Source: Sitta carolinensis
Lineage: Eukaryota; Chordata; Aves; Passeriformes; Sittidae
Length of the DNA stretch: 64,000 bases
Assembly (NCBI GenBank): GCA_032173965.1
Contig: CM063290.1
Location: 1,674,001 to 1,738,000 of the forward strand
Reading direction: 5' to 3'
Every line of letters begins with the position of its first letter. Positions within the stretch are counted from its first letter, which is position 1. The notes under the pieces were generated by a model that did no database searches, was not told the origin of the DNA, and saw nothing but the letters and a program-made list of their open reading frames with translations. Shown here in pieces: positions 34,207-46,200 of the stretch. The position numbers and the translations under genes are program-made.

Positions 34207-37200
34207 GTAGGTCCGGGCTGGGCTGGCGTGGTGCTCATCGAGCCTCCTTAGCAGCAACTTGAATTTCCCAACTCTCCCAGATGGCACTTGCTCTTTTCCC
34301 CTTTTACAAAGCAACGCTGAAACCCCCCGGCAATTTAAAACTGCTTTTAAAAACCATCCAAAGAGCTTGTGAAGGGTTAAAGGGTTTGGCCCAATACAAG
34401 TGCAAAAAAAAAAAAAGCAATTTGTAGGCTTTCTCCTAATAAAGCCTATTTCGGAGCTCTGATCTGGAACATTGTGCTTGAGATTGTGGTACAACAGCAG
34501 GATTTTTCAAATTTATAGGCAGCCAATGGTATGGGATTTCTTGGAATGGAATAAATGTCAAGTTTATTTACTTAACTCTTCAAATGATTTGACTTTCTTT
34601 TTCACGAAGCAGTGTATTTTCTTGAGTCCCTTGAGCTGAGCTTTCGCAGAAAAAAAAAAAATATCTGCAAAACCAGCAGCTGGGCAACTTTTTGGGGAGC
34701 CAGATGTGCAGTTGGTAAAGGCAGGTCTTTGACAAATAGAGGAACACAGTGAAATTGGTGGCAAAAACTGCTGCCTGTTGGAAGGAGGAGTTGCTGGTGC
34801 CTGGGGAAAAGCTGCTCTGCTGATATCCAGGGGGCCAGTTTGTTTTCGTAACAAACTTCCTGTCTTTGCAGAGCAGCCGTGCTGTCATTGCAGCTTTCAG
34901 AGCCTCGTGCAGAGAGCCCCAAATCCTGCACAGGGACTCTGAAATGTGGCTTTGCACTTATTCATTAGAAAGGCTTTGCCTGCTTCACATTTGCAGATTT
35001 ATTGTGATGGTTGGAGCTGTTGGAATTGCAGGGGGCCTGTTAAAGTGTGCTGGAATAAGAATTACATAATGAAAGAACAAACCCAGCGATGGGACATCTT
35101 AAGTAGCTCTTAAAAACCATTTTGTTTGTGGAAAGAAGAATTTTCATTCCACTCAGCTCATATTAATAATTACAGGGCAAAACGCAGTTTCGTTCAGACA
35201 GAAGTGATGTTTGCTTTTTCGGTTCAACATTTAAAAGGTGTCAAATCGTTGAGAGCTTACAGTTATTTTTTTTTTTTATCTTTCTGTTCGTTTGGATGGC
35301 TTTTAGCAGCCTCAGATGAGGTGGTGGATAATCGAAGTTTAGAAGAGATTTTGGGTAGCATCCCTCCTCCCCCACCTCCAGCAATGACCAGTGAACCTGG
35401 TGCTCCTCGGCTCATGATCACTCACATTGTAAACCAGAACTTCAAATCCTATGCGGGGGAGCAAACTCTGGGACCTTTTCACAAGGTATCTTTCTTTTTT
35501 CCTTAAGTAGTTTTGAACTGAAGGTGGTAAGACTTCACTGGGGTGGTATTATTCCTCCCTGCATTTTCATCTGAGCTGACCTCAGAATAACTGAAATAAA
35601 AATACTTAAGGTTTAGAAATATTTTGCTAGTAATATTCTAAATTAAGCAGAGAAAACAGTTAAAAAGCTGTGCAATTTTAATTTGTCAGCACACCTTAGG
35701 AGAACTCTCTTCTCTCCTGATTTCGTTCGCTGGAGAACTTTTAGGGCTGTGTTTGAAGAAAGAGAATATTTTTTAGTGCCCACAAGAGACTTACGTGGCT
35801 GAGCATGAAACTGTGCCTGTGCAGGCTGTGAAGTGCAGGGCTCTGGGCTACCCAGTGCAGCTGCCAAGCTGAGCTCAGCTCTGGGGCTGTGCTCCCCTTT
35901 CTCCCCTGGCACCCCGAGCTCAGCCCTGCCTGTGCTCCCCTCTCTCCCCTGGCACCCCGAGCTCAGCTCTGGGGCTGTGCTCCCCTCTCTCCCCTGGCAC
36001 CCCGAGCTCAGCCCTGCCTGTGCTCCCCTCTCTCCCCTGGCACCCCGAGCTCAGCTCTGGGCTGTGCTCCCCTCTCTCTCCCCTGGCACCCCGAGCTCAG
36101 CCCTGCCTGTGCTCCCCCCCTCTCTCCCCCTGGCACCCCGAGCTCAGCCCTGCCTGTGCTCCCCTCTCTCCCCTGGCACCCCGAGCTCAGCCTGCCTGTG
36201 CTCCCCTCTCTCCCCTGGCACCCCGAGCTCAGCCCTGCCTGTGCTCCCCTCTCTCCCCTGGCACCCCGAGCTCAGCCCTGCCTGTGCTCCCCTCTCTCCC
36301 CTGGCACCCCGAGCTCAGCCCTGCCTGTGCTCCCCTCTCTCCCCTGGACCCCGGAGCCTGCATGTTCCCTTTGAATCACTGTGCTCCCCTCTCTCCCCCT
36401 GGCACCCCGAGCTCAGCTCTGGGCTGTGCTCCCCTCTCTCCCCTGGCACCCCGAGCTCAGCCCTGCCTGTGCTCCCCTCTCTCCCCTGGCACCCCGAGCT
36501 CAGCCCTGCCTGTGCTCCCCTCTCTCCCCTGGCACCCCGAGCTCAGCTCTGGGGCTGTGCTCCCCTCTCTCCCCTGGCACCCCGAGCTCAGCCCTGCCTG
36601 TGCTCCCCTCTCTCCCCTGGCACTCCGAGCTCACTCTCAGCCCTGCCTGTGCTCCCCTCTCTCCCCTGGCACCCCGAGCTCACTCTCAGCCCTGCCTGTG
36701 CTCCCCTCTCTCCCCTGGCACCCCGAGCTCAGCCCTGCCTGTGCTCCCCTCTCTCCCTGGCACCCCGAGCTCAGCCCTGCCTGTGCTCCCCTCTCTCCCC
36801 TGGCACCCCGAGCTCAGCCCTGCCTGTGCTCCCCTCTCTCCCCCTGGCACCCCGAGCTCAGCCCTGCCTGTGCTCCCCTCTCTCCCCCTGGCACCCCGAG
36901 CTCAGCCCTGCCTGTGCTCCCCTCTCTCCCCCTGGCACCCCGAGCTCAGCTCTGCCTGTGCTCCCCTCTCTCCCCTGGCACCCCGAGCTCACTCTCAGCC
37001 CTGCCTGTGCTCTCAGCCCTGCATTGATTTCCCTCGGAAGGGAATTTCCCTTTGAATTCACTCTTCTCCCCCCTTCTCCGTGCAGCGTTTCTCCTGTATT
37101 GTCGGGCCAAATGGCAGTGGGAAATCCAACATCATCGATTCCCTGCTTTTTGTCTTTGGCTACCGAGCCCAAAAGATCCGCTCCAAAAAGCTCTCGGTGC

Positions 37201-40200
37201 TGATCCACAACTCTGACGAGCACAAGGACATCCAGAGCTGCTCTGTGGAAGTTCACTTCCAAAAGATCATTGACAAGGTATGGAAGAGGCCAGCTTTTTT
37301 TTTTTTGCCTTGAAGGAGCTGAAATGCTTTTTAATTTTTGCTTATTTTCGTTGGAGCTGGGGAAAAGTTCAAAGCCTGATTAGTTTACCTTTGGGATATA
37401 AACCATCAGTGTTAATTAACTTTAAAAATCCTCTGTTGAGTAGTGCAGCTCTTAAAAGGATCCTGACTAAGATTTAATTTGCTGCAGGACTAATGTGTGG
37501 TAGATTTTTGTTTGAAAACAATTTAGAAATTTTTATTCATCGTTTTAAGAAGAACTCGTTTTAATTTGTAATCTCGATTACCTCAAGTAAATAAATTTAT
37601 TTCTGCAATTACAAGAATTTAATAAAAATGTATAAGTCTGTGTTTGGACCTATTAAATATTTTTAAATATATTAAGAAATAAAACCTATTTAAGCAAAAC
37701 TTTTCAAAGCCATTAGAAATGATTTCAGCTTAGCTAAATTTAGAAAGACATATAATGAATCTGAAACTTATTTACACTTTATGTACTGTAAACATACCTG
37801 CAATTTTATAACAGATTTTTCAGCAAAAATTCTGGACCCCACATTTTACCACTAAAATTTTTTGAAGCTGATATTTTGTTTGAAAGAAATAGAGTGTTGG
37901 CAAATTAAAAAAAAATATTTCTTTTGTTTGCTGCTTTGCGTATTAATAAAAATTGTTTGCACTTTTTTTGTTGATTTATTGCAATTGTGGTACAAAGAAA
38001 TTATTTCTCTTAATTTCAGTTTCTTTTTTGTACAGAAATCCAAACTTTTGAATTTAGGATCAACCAAAAAAGTGGGAAGTGTACACTGAAATTCCAAAAA
38101 TGGTGTTCACAAAGTGGCAGCATTTACAGCCTTTTTTAGCAACTGTTTGAAAAGACACTTAGTGGTTTTTTTTTCTTTTTATATTTATAATAACCAGATT
38201 TAAAAATCCATCTATTTAATTTTTTTTAAAATTTTTTTATTTTCCTTTGTGCTAACATCCAGAAGCTGAGTTTGATTTAAAACCAGAGAGCAATTTAAGA
38301 GCTCTTGAGGGTTAATCTGGATGAGTTTTAACTTCTTCAAGCCTGGCAGCAGCTTTATTTTGGCTGCAGCTCTGGAGGTAAATGGCAGCTCTCTTTTGAA
38401 ACTGCTGCTGTCACGTTTGTCCCATCTTTAATGTTTGGCCTTTTTATCTCGTGCAGTTTCTCCTTGGAGCTCTGAGCTGAGAGCAGCTGTGGAGGAGCTG
38501 GAAATGCAGAGAGCTCTGCACTCCCCAGGGCTTCCCACAGCACTGCAAAGGGAATTCCTGCAGCATTTTCCAAGCTGCTGTTAGAGGTGGGAAAGGCATC
38601 AGGAGAAGACAATTCAGGGTATTTTTTTGTCCAGCTCTCAAAGGATTTTTTTGTTGTTGCTTTTCTCTTTTTTTCCTTTTGAGAGATGCAATTTTAAGAC
38701 AGCTCCCACTTGTACAACTCAAAGCCCGTGAGAAAAGCATCTCATGATGAAACTTCTCTAGTTAATTGTGAAACAGGAGGTAAATGCACAGCTCCAGTCA
38801 TTGCTTCTCTGGCTTTGTGTTTCCTCAAAGCAGGAAGGAGATGATTACGAAGTCATCCCCGACAGCAAATTCTATGTCTCTAGAACTGCCTACAGAGACA
38901 ATTCTTCCACCTACTACATCGACGGCAAGAAAAGAACATTCAGAGACGTCGGGCTGCTCCTCCGAAGCCATGGCATTGACCTGGATCATAACAGGTTCTT
39001 GATTTTACAGGTGGGTGTGTGAACAAAACCGATGGCAAGTTGTGTTTGCAGTTCAGACTGACCCGAGGCAGGTGTGAAGTGTTGCCCTGGAGGCCTTGAA
39101 GTGCTGTAGCAGCACATCATGGTTTGCATGCTCTGTCAAGGTGCGAATCGTCATTTGCTGCTCTAGCAACTGAAGGCCCAGAAGCACTTGGGATCCTGCT
39201 GTCCTTTGATCCAGGAGGGGTTTGTGCTCCTGACTGCAGGAATTTGGGATCTTGCTGTCCCTTTTCCCAAGAATGATTTGTGTTCCTGACTGCAGGAATT
39301 TGGGATCCTGCTGTCCTTTGATCCAGGAGGGGTTTGTGCTCCTGACTGCAGGAATTTGGGATCCTGCTGTCCTTTGATCCAGGAGGGGTTTGTGCTCCTG
39401 ACTGCAGGAATTTGGGATCTTGCTGTCCTTTGATCCAGGAGGGGTTTGTGCTCCTGACTGCAGGAATTTGGGATCCTGCTGTCCTTTGATCCAGGAGGGG
39501 TTTGTGCTCCTGACTGCAGGAATTTGGGATCCTGCTGTCCTTTGATCCAGGAGGGGTTTGTGCTCCTGACTGCAGGAATTTGGGATCCTGCTGTCCTTTG
39601 ATCCAGGAGGGGTTTGTGCTCCTGACTGCAGGAATTGGGATCCTGCTGTCCTTTGATCCAGGAGGGGTTTGTGCTCCTGACTGCAGGAATTTGGGATCCT
39701 GCTGTCCTTTGATCCAGGAGGGGTTTGTGCTCCTGACTGCAGGAATTGGGATCCTGCTGTCCTTTGATCCAGGAGGGGTTTGTGCTCCTGACTGCAGGAA
39801 TTTGGGATCCTGCTGTCCTTTGATCCAGGAGGGTTTGTGTTCCTGACTGCAGGAATTTGGGATCCTGCTGTCCTTTGATCCAGGAGGGGTTTGTGCTCCT
39901 GACTGCAGGAGTGGGGATCCTGCTGTCCTTTGATCCAGGAGGGGTTTGTGCTCCTGACTGCAGGAATTGGGATCCTGCTGTCCTTTGATCCAGGAGGGGT
40001 TTGTGCTCCTGACTGCAGGAATTGGGTTCCTGCTGTCCCTTTTCCCAAGAATGATTTGTGTTCCTGACTGTAGGAGTGGGGATCCTGCTGTCCTTTGATC
40101 CAGGAGGGGTTTGTGCTCCTGACTGCAGGAATTTGGGATCCTGCTGTCCTTTGATCCAGGAGGGGTTTGTGCTCCTGACTGCAGGAATTGGGATCCTGCT

Positions 40201-43200
40201 GTCCTTTGATCCAGGAGGGGTTTGTGCTCCTGACTGCAGGAATTTGGGATCTTGCTGTCCTTTGATCCAGGAAGGGTTTGTGTTCCTGACTGCAGGAACT
40301 GGGTTCCTGCTGTCCCTTTTCCCAAGAATGATTTGTGTTCCTGACTGCAGGAATTGGGATCCTGCTGTCCTTTGATCCAGGAGGGTTTGTGCTCCTGACT
40401 GCAGGAATTGGGATCCTGCTGTCCTTTGATCCAGGAGGGGTTTGTGCTCCTGACTGCAGGAATTTGGGATCCTGCTGTCCTTTGATCCAGGAGGGGTTTG
40501 TGCTCCTGACTGCAGGAATTTGGGATCCTGCTGTCCTTTGATCCAGGAGGGATTTGTGCTCCTGACTGCAGGAGTGGGGATCCTGCTGTCCTTTTATCCA
40601 GGAGGGATTTGTGTTCCTGACTGCAGGAGTTGGGATCCTGCTGTCCCTTTTCCCAAGAATTGTGTTCCTGACTTGAGGATTTGGGACCCTGTGTCCTTTT
40701 CCCAGGAGGGATTTGTGCTCCTGACTGCAGGGGTTGGGATCTTGCTATCCCTTTTTCCACAGGAATTTCTGTTCCTGACTGCAGGATTTGGGCTCCTGTG
40801 CCCTCTCCAGGAGGGATTTGGGCTCCTGTGCCATGTCCAGCAGGGCTTTGTGCTCCTGCCTGTAGGATTTGGGCTCCTGTGCCCTGTCCAGCAGGGCTTT
40901 GTGCTCCTGCCTGTAGGATTTGGGCTCCTGTGCCCTGTCCAGGAGGGCTTTGTGCTCCTGCCTGTAGGATTTGGGCTCCTGTGCCCTCTCCAGGAGGGAT
41001 TTGGGCTCCTGTGCCATGTCCAGGAGGGCTTTGTGCTCCTGCCTGTAGGATTTGGGCTCCTGTGCCCTGTCCAGGAGGGCTTTGTGCTCCTGCCTGTAGG
41101 ATTTGGGCTCCTGTGCCCTCTCCAGCAGGGCTTTGTGCTCCTGCCTGTAGGATTTGTGCTCCTGTGCCCTCTCCAGTAGGGATTTGTGCTCCTGCCTGTA
41201 GGATTTGTGCTCCTGTGCCCTCTCCAGGAGGGTTTGTGCTCCTGCCTGTAGGATTTGTGCTCCTGTGCCCTGTCCAGGAGGGTTCTGTGCTCCTGCCTGC
41301 AGGAGCTGTGCTCGTCCCGCCCTAGCAGCACGTAAATATTGGTGTGTACCAGAATCCTTCAACCCCAATATTATTGTGCTGCTTCAGCGTGGCAGAGACT
41401 CAGCAGCTGGGGGGGCTTTTCTCCCAACCCCATCAATCTTCATTGAAATTACAATTGTTGAATTGTTTCATCAAGTGCTGTCTGCAGCTCCCAGAGAGAC
41501 ACGGGCTTACTGAGGAATGAGGGTGGGAAAGGGAACTGTGCAGAAAAGGAGTGCCAGAAATCCCCCCTGAACTGTGTGTGTTGTTTACACTTGTTTACCA
41601 GCTCCAGAAAGAGCACAGTTAGAACCAATTGCAGGTTTCAGCCCCTACTGTAAAAATAATCACAATTTGTCAATATAATGTCATTTATGTTCGTGGTTGA
41701 CCTTCACATTCTGAGGCTTGCTTGTGTTTGTTTGCTGTTTGAAAGTCAGGCTGAAGGGAACAACATTATTTTTTTTTTCTAGTTTTTAAATAATGAGAAT
41801 TTTGCTACTTGCCAGCCAATTCAAATATCAATTTAGCTACAAGCATTTAAATATTAATTCCATTAAGTAACTATTTCTCCCATTACCTGTAATTACTAAT
41901 AAGTCCCAAATCTACTCTAGCCTAGAAATCAGTGCTCAGTGGGAGCTTCCCAAGGTCTGAAATGTTTTAATAGTTTATTTTAGGCTTGGTTCTGTCAAAG
42001 GAGCTTCCAGTTCCCCTCTAAAAAACCCAGAATATTTAAAAAACCTCGTAGCTGGGTGGCTGTGCTTGCTTCACTTCCTCCAGGCTTTCTGTGCAGTCCT
42101 TTCTTACAGCTACACCCCCAAAAAGAGGATATCTCTGCTTGCAAGTCTCCATGCCAATTAATTATTTCCTCCAACGTTTTATTTCTGTATTTTCTGCTTT
42201 GAGATGAAGCAAGAAGCACCTCCGAGAAAACAACTTGGAATAAATACATCCTTTTATTGTTTTTTTTTTTTAAATTTCAGTTGTTCTGAAATCTCATTTT
42301 GCCAAAAGAAATGTAAAGTGAAAGGTGAAGCAGGGTGGGAATTCAGAGGCAGAGAACATCAGGAGCAGGGGAGGGCAACATTTGAAAAGAAAAATGATAT
42401 TTTAATTGATTTTATATTTTCCCCCCCCTAAAATGGGATTTGTTTTCTTCTCCCACAAATTGTTTCAATGAGGGGAAACATCTCTTTTTTTTTTTTTCCT
42501 AAAAGCTGGAATTTCTACCAAGTGAAATAAGGGGAATTAAATCAAATATTCCCCATAAACCAGAGTTTTCCCACCATCATTTTTATATTTTATCCCACCA
42601 GGCTTTGCCTCAGAAACTGCACTGAGATTTTCTGCTTTTTTAAGCCTTTCTCTTTGCCTTTTTAAAGTGAAATCCACTCGCCTGACTGCCCAAAATTCAG
42701 TATTGCCACTTGGGAAATGGAACAATATTTTCCACAGACTGACAGCAGAACTTCAACCCCCAAATCCTAAAATTTGCAGGATTATTATTGCAGGATTATT
42801 TCCTTATTAGAAGGGAATAAACCCATCTAAGGCTGTGGATTGTTGTCACAAGGATTGCATATTTTTCCCCTCCCCTAATATTTTCCAAATTATTTAAAAT
42901 GGAAGGGATAAGTAACAGATTTATTTGCCTTTTACTCATATTTTAACAGCAAAACTAAAAGTTTAATTAAACTAATTTTAAACAACTATTTCTCATTTGA
43001 AACAAGTTATAAATCTCTGATTTTGAACTCTATCAATAGGGTGTAATTAAAATATTTCAGTTGAACTCTAGATTTTGGGGAAAAATATGAATTAAGGATT
43101 ATCAGCTGCTGGTTTGGGTGTGTGGCAGAACATTTGCTGTCAGAACTAAAAAAAAAATGTTGTAAGAGAGCATGTCCTACATGTAGTAACAACACCTTTA

Positions 43201-46200
43201 GAGCTTTGATTTTATCTTACTCACATAATTGCCATTACTCAATGGAAAATATTTGCTTTTTAGAAGCCTGCTTCAGGTTTTTTTTGCCCTTTCACCCCCT
43301 GTTTTGCAGCGTTTTTCTGCTGATTTTGGTGCTTTTTAGGGTCAAATTTGAAAGCTGAGTTTTGAGCTTAGGTATTTCTGCTGATGCCAAAGTGAAAATA
43401 TTCAAATCAAACTGCTGCTGGTTTCTGTGAATAACATCACCAAAAAACAACACCCACCTGTGGGAAAACACAAAATGTGAGAGTGATTGAGTAGTTCTAG
43501 AAAAATGACAAATTCTGTGCCTGAACTTGCAAATTGAAATAAATCTGGTTTCAAAGTTCTTCTGGTCCCAATGGGATGTTGCCAGCACAGAACAGGGGGA
43601 GTTTGTCACTTCTGGGATCCTTAACTCCAACACTCCACAGTGCATGGTTTTAATAAATTACCCTGTGCTTTTACCACTCCAGGAACAGGCAATTCTTCCC
43701 CATTATTATAATCATTATTATTTAAATTATCCCAAACGTGTTGCTGTGGCAAGCTCCTTTAAAATGCCTGAAACTGCAACATGAAAAGAGTGCACCCTGT
43801 CACTTCAAAAAGAGAATTGAGGGGGAAATCTGGCACCTGGCTGCTGCTTTTCTGTCTCCCACACCTTCCAGGAACTTGGAGAGGTGTAAAGAACAACAAA
43901 TAAAATAATTTAGCTTTCACTGAGAGCCTTGGAAGCCTGCTCTGGCCAGGCTGAGAAACTCAGAGTAAGTATTTGTGCTGTTCTCTGCAAGGTTCAGAAA
44001 TCTCAGCTGCTGCCTGCTGGAAGAGCTGGGAGCACAATGGAAGGGCAGGGGGGAATTTGGGGATCTGTGACCACCTTGGGATGGGCAAGGTGAGGCAGAG
44101 TCACCAAAAAAAGGTGGAAAAACCAAGTTGGAGGTGCCCAGGTGAGCCCTTTGCAGAGAAATATTTATGGCAGCAAACTTCTAAATTGATTGGAATTTAT
44201 TTCAGAATCTTACAAACAAATTAGGACTGCTTGAAGTTAATTTTGTCCTAGTTACAGTTGAATCTATTTGATACACTTAATTAAAATATTCTCACATGAT
44301 TTTAAATTGAAACAACTGCAGGGATTTGATTTGGGTTTTGTGAGTGATTTGTGCTCAGCTTTATCCTGTGGCAAGGGAAGGAAATTGTGTCAGGTTTTTC
44401 ACCTGCTCCTGGCTGGAAACAACATGGGAGGCACTTCCAGGGGCAAGGAGATTTTCTCCTTGGAGATAAACCAGAAATTGCCAATTGTTGAGGTCTCTGC
44501 TCCTGTTGGGATATTGGGGAATTTTGGGATCTGTGACCACCTTGGGATGGGCAAGGTGAGGCAGAGTCACCAAAAAAAAGGTGGAAAAACCAAGTTGGAG
44601 GTGAGCCCTTTGCAGAGAAATATTTATGGCAGCAAACTTCTAAATTGATTTATTCAGAATCTTACAAACATATTAGAACTGCTTGAAGTTAATTTTATCC
44701 TAATTGCAGTTGAATCTATTTGATACACTTAATTAAAATATTCTCACATGATTTTAAATTGAAACAACTGCAGGGATTTTATTTGGATTTTAAATGAATT
44801 TATAAATGGAATTATAAAGAAATCTGTGCTGCCAGCATTAGGGGTGAAGGGAAGGTTGTTCCTGTAGGAAAGCCTGCAGAAAAACATGGAAAAATGGCAG
44901 GAGAAAATGAGTGATAATTGAATAATTTATTTAGAACACACCAATAACAAATCAAACTTTGGCCCTGTGCTGGATCCCTTTTGTCTCTAATTCCACAGTA
45001 AAAAAATTAAGAAAATAATAGAAATTGGGGTGTAATTTGAATTAAGATGGGGGTTTACATTTGGACAAACAAATAGCAGATTTTAAGTGTGAGTTAAGGT
45101 GGTTTTTACAACTGGGAGCACTGCTTATATTCAATTTTAATTACCCATGCATTTTTAGTAATATTTCATCACAAATATCCCTTAATCTTGAGATGCTTGA
45201 TAAACTCAATTGTCCTAATCACTGTCCAATTCAGAGATTAATTCCATTCTCTTTGCCATACCATAAAATTGCAAAGTAATTGATGAAATCACTCGATTTA
45301 GAAAGCAAATTGTACATCTTGAGAAGTTTCACTATTAACATATTATTATTAAATATTAAGTTAGATGATAATTGGAATTGTGCTGGAACAGGTGTCATGG
45401 CTGGATTACACTAAAGTTTGCTGAGACTCAAAGATTTTGATTTCAATAGGAAAACTTCCTTTTATTGAGGTTTAAAAAGCTTTTCTGTTATAAAAATAGG
45501 CTGCTGCTGTAGCAGAACTACTAAAATATTACTCTGAATTTTTTAAAGTTGTCTAAAAAATACTAAATAGCCTTAAAAATACCAAGTATCATAGTCACAC
45601 TTGTCATACATTAAATTTTCTGGTGCTTTAATGGGATTTTGAAACAAATTTATATATTTGGACCTGTCCCCAACCAGGGAAGGTTTTCCTGATCTATAAT
45701 GCTGCATTTTCCAGGAAATATTTTCTCTAAATATTTCTCCTGAGCACAACTGTGATTTTTTTTTTCACTTCAGTCAGGTGTCACATTTCTCCACCTCTGA
45801 GTAGTGGTGGAGACCTCCCCTAAGAAAACCAAAAACCAAACCTGAATCACCACAAAATGCAGAAAATTCCCCTCCAAACTTCCCTGCCCAGAGCAGGGTG
45901 CATTCCCAGCTACTGAATTCCAAACTCTCCCAAGGTTCTCAGCTTTTTAAAGCTGAGCTTAAGACAGCAGAAATCAAGAATCCAAAATCCTGCAAAATCG
46001 TTTTTACCTCCTTGGTGCCATAATTATTGACAAAGAGCTCTGGGATTGCTGCAGTGACAGTTGAGACAAAACTTGGGGTCTTCAATGGGCTGCCTTCCCC
46101 AAAGTTTATCCCACATATTCAGGGATGAAAAAGGAGGTGCTAATCAATAAAAACAAATCTCTTCCTAGGCTCTGCAGAACTGCAGGGCAGGAATTCCTGC

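Noticed and set aside
35486..35500. SMC4 donor GTATCTTTC as a second U12 intron
   Set aside because: One mismatch to the U12 donor, and no U12 branch site before the acceptor at 37,085, which has a normal pyrimidine tract.
35833..37203. 456-residue Pro/Leu-rich ORF
   Set aside because: 43-bp array read through; the true SMC4 exon 3 uses its own frame.
39053..40760. 547-residue and 331-residue minus-strand ORFs
   Set aside because: They are the reverse reading of the minisatellite between miR-15b and miR-16.
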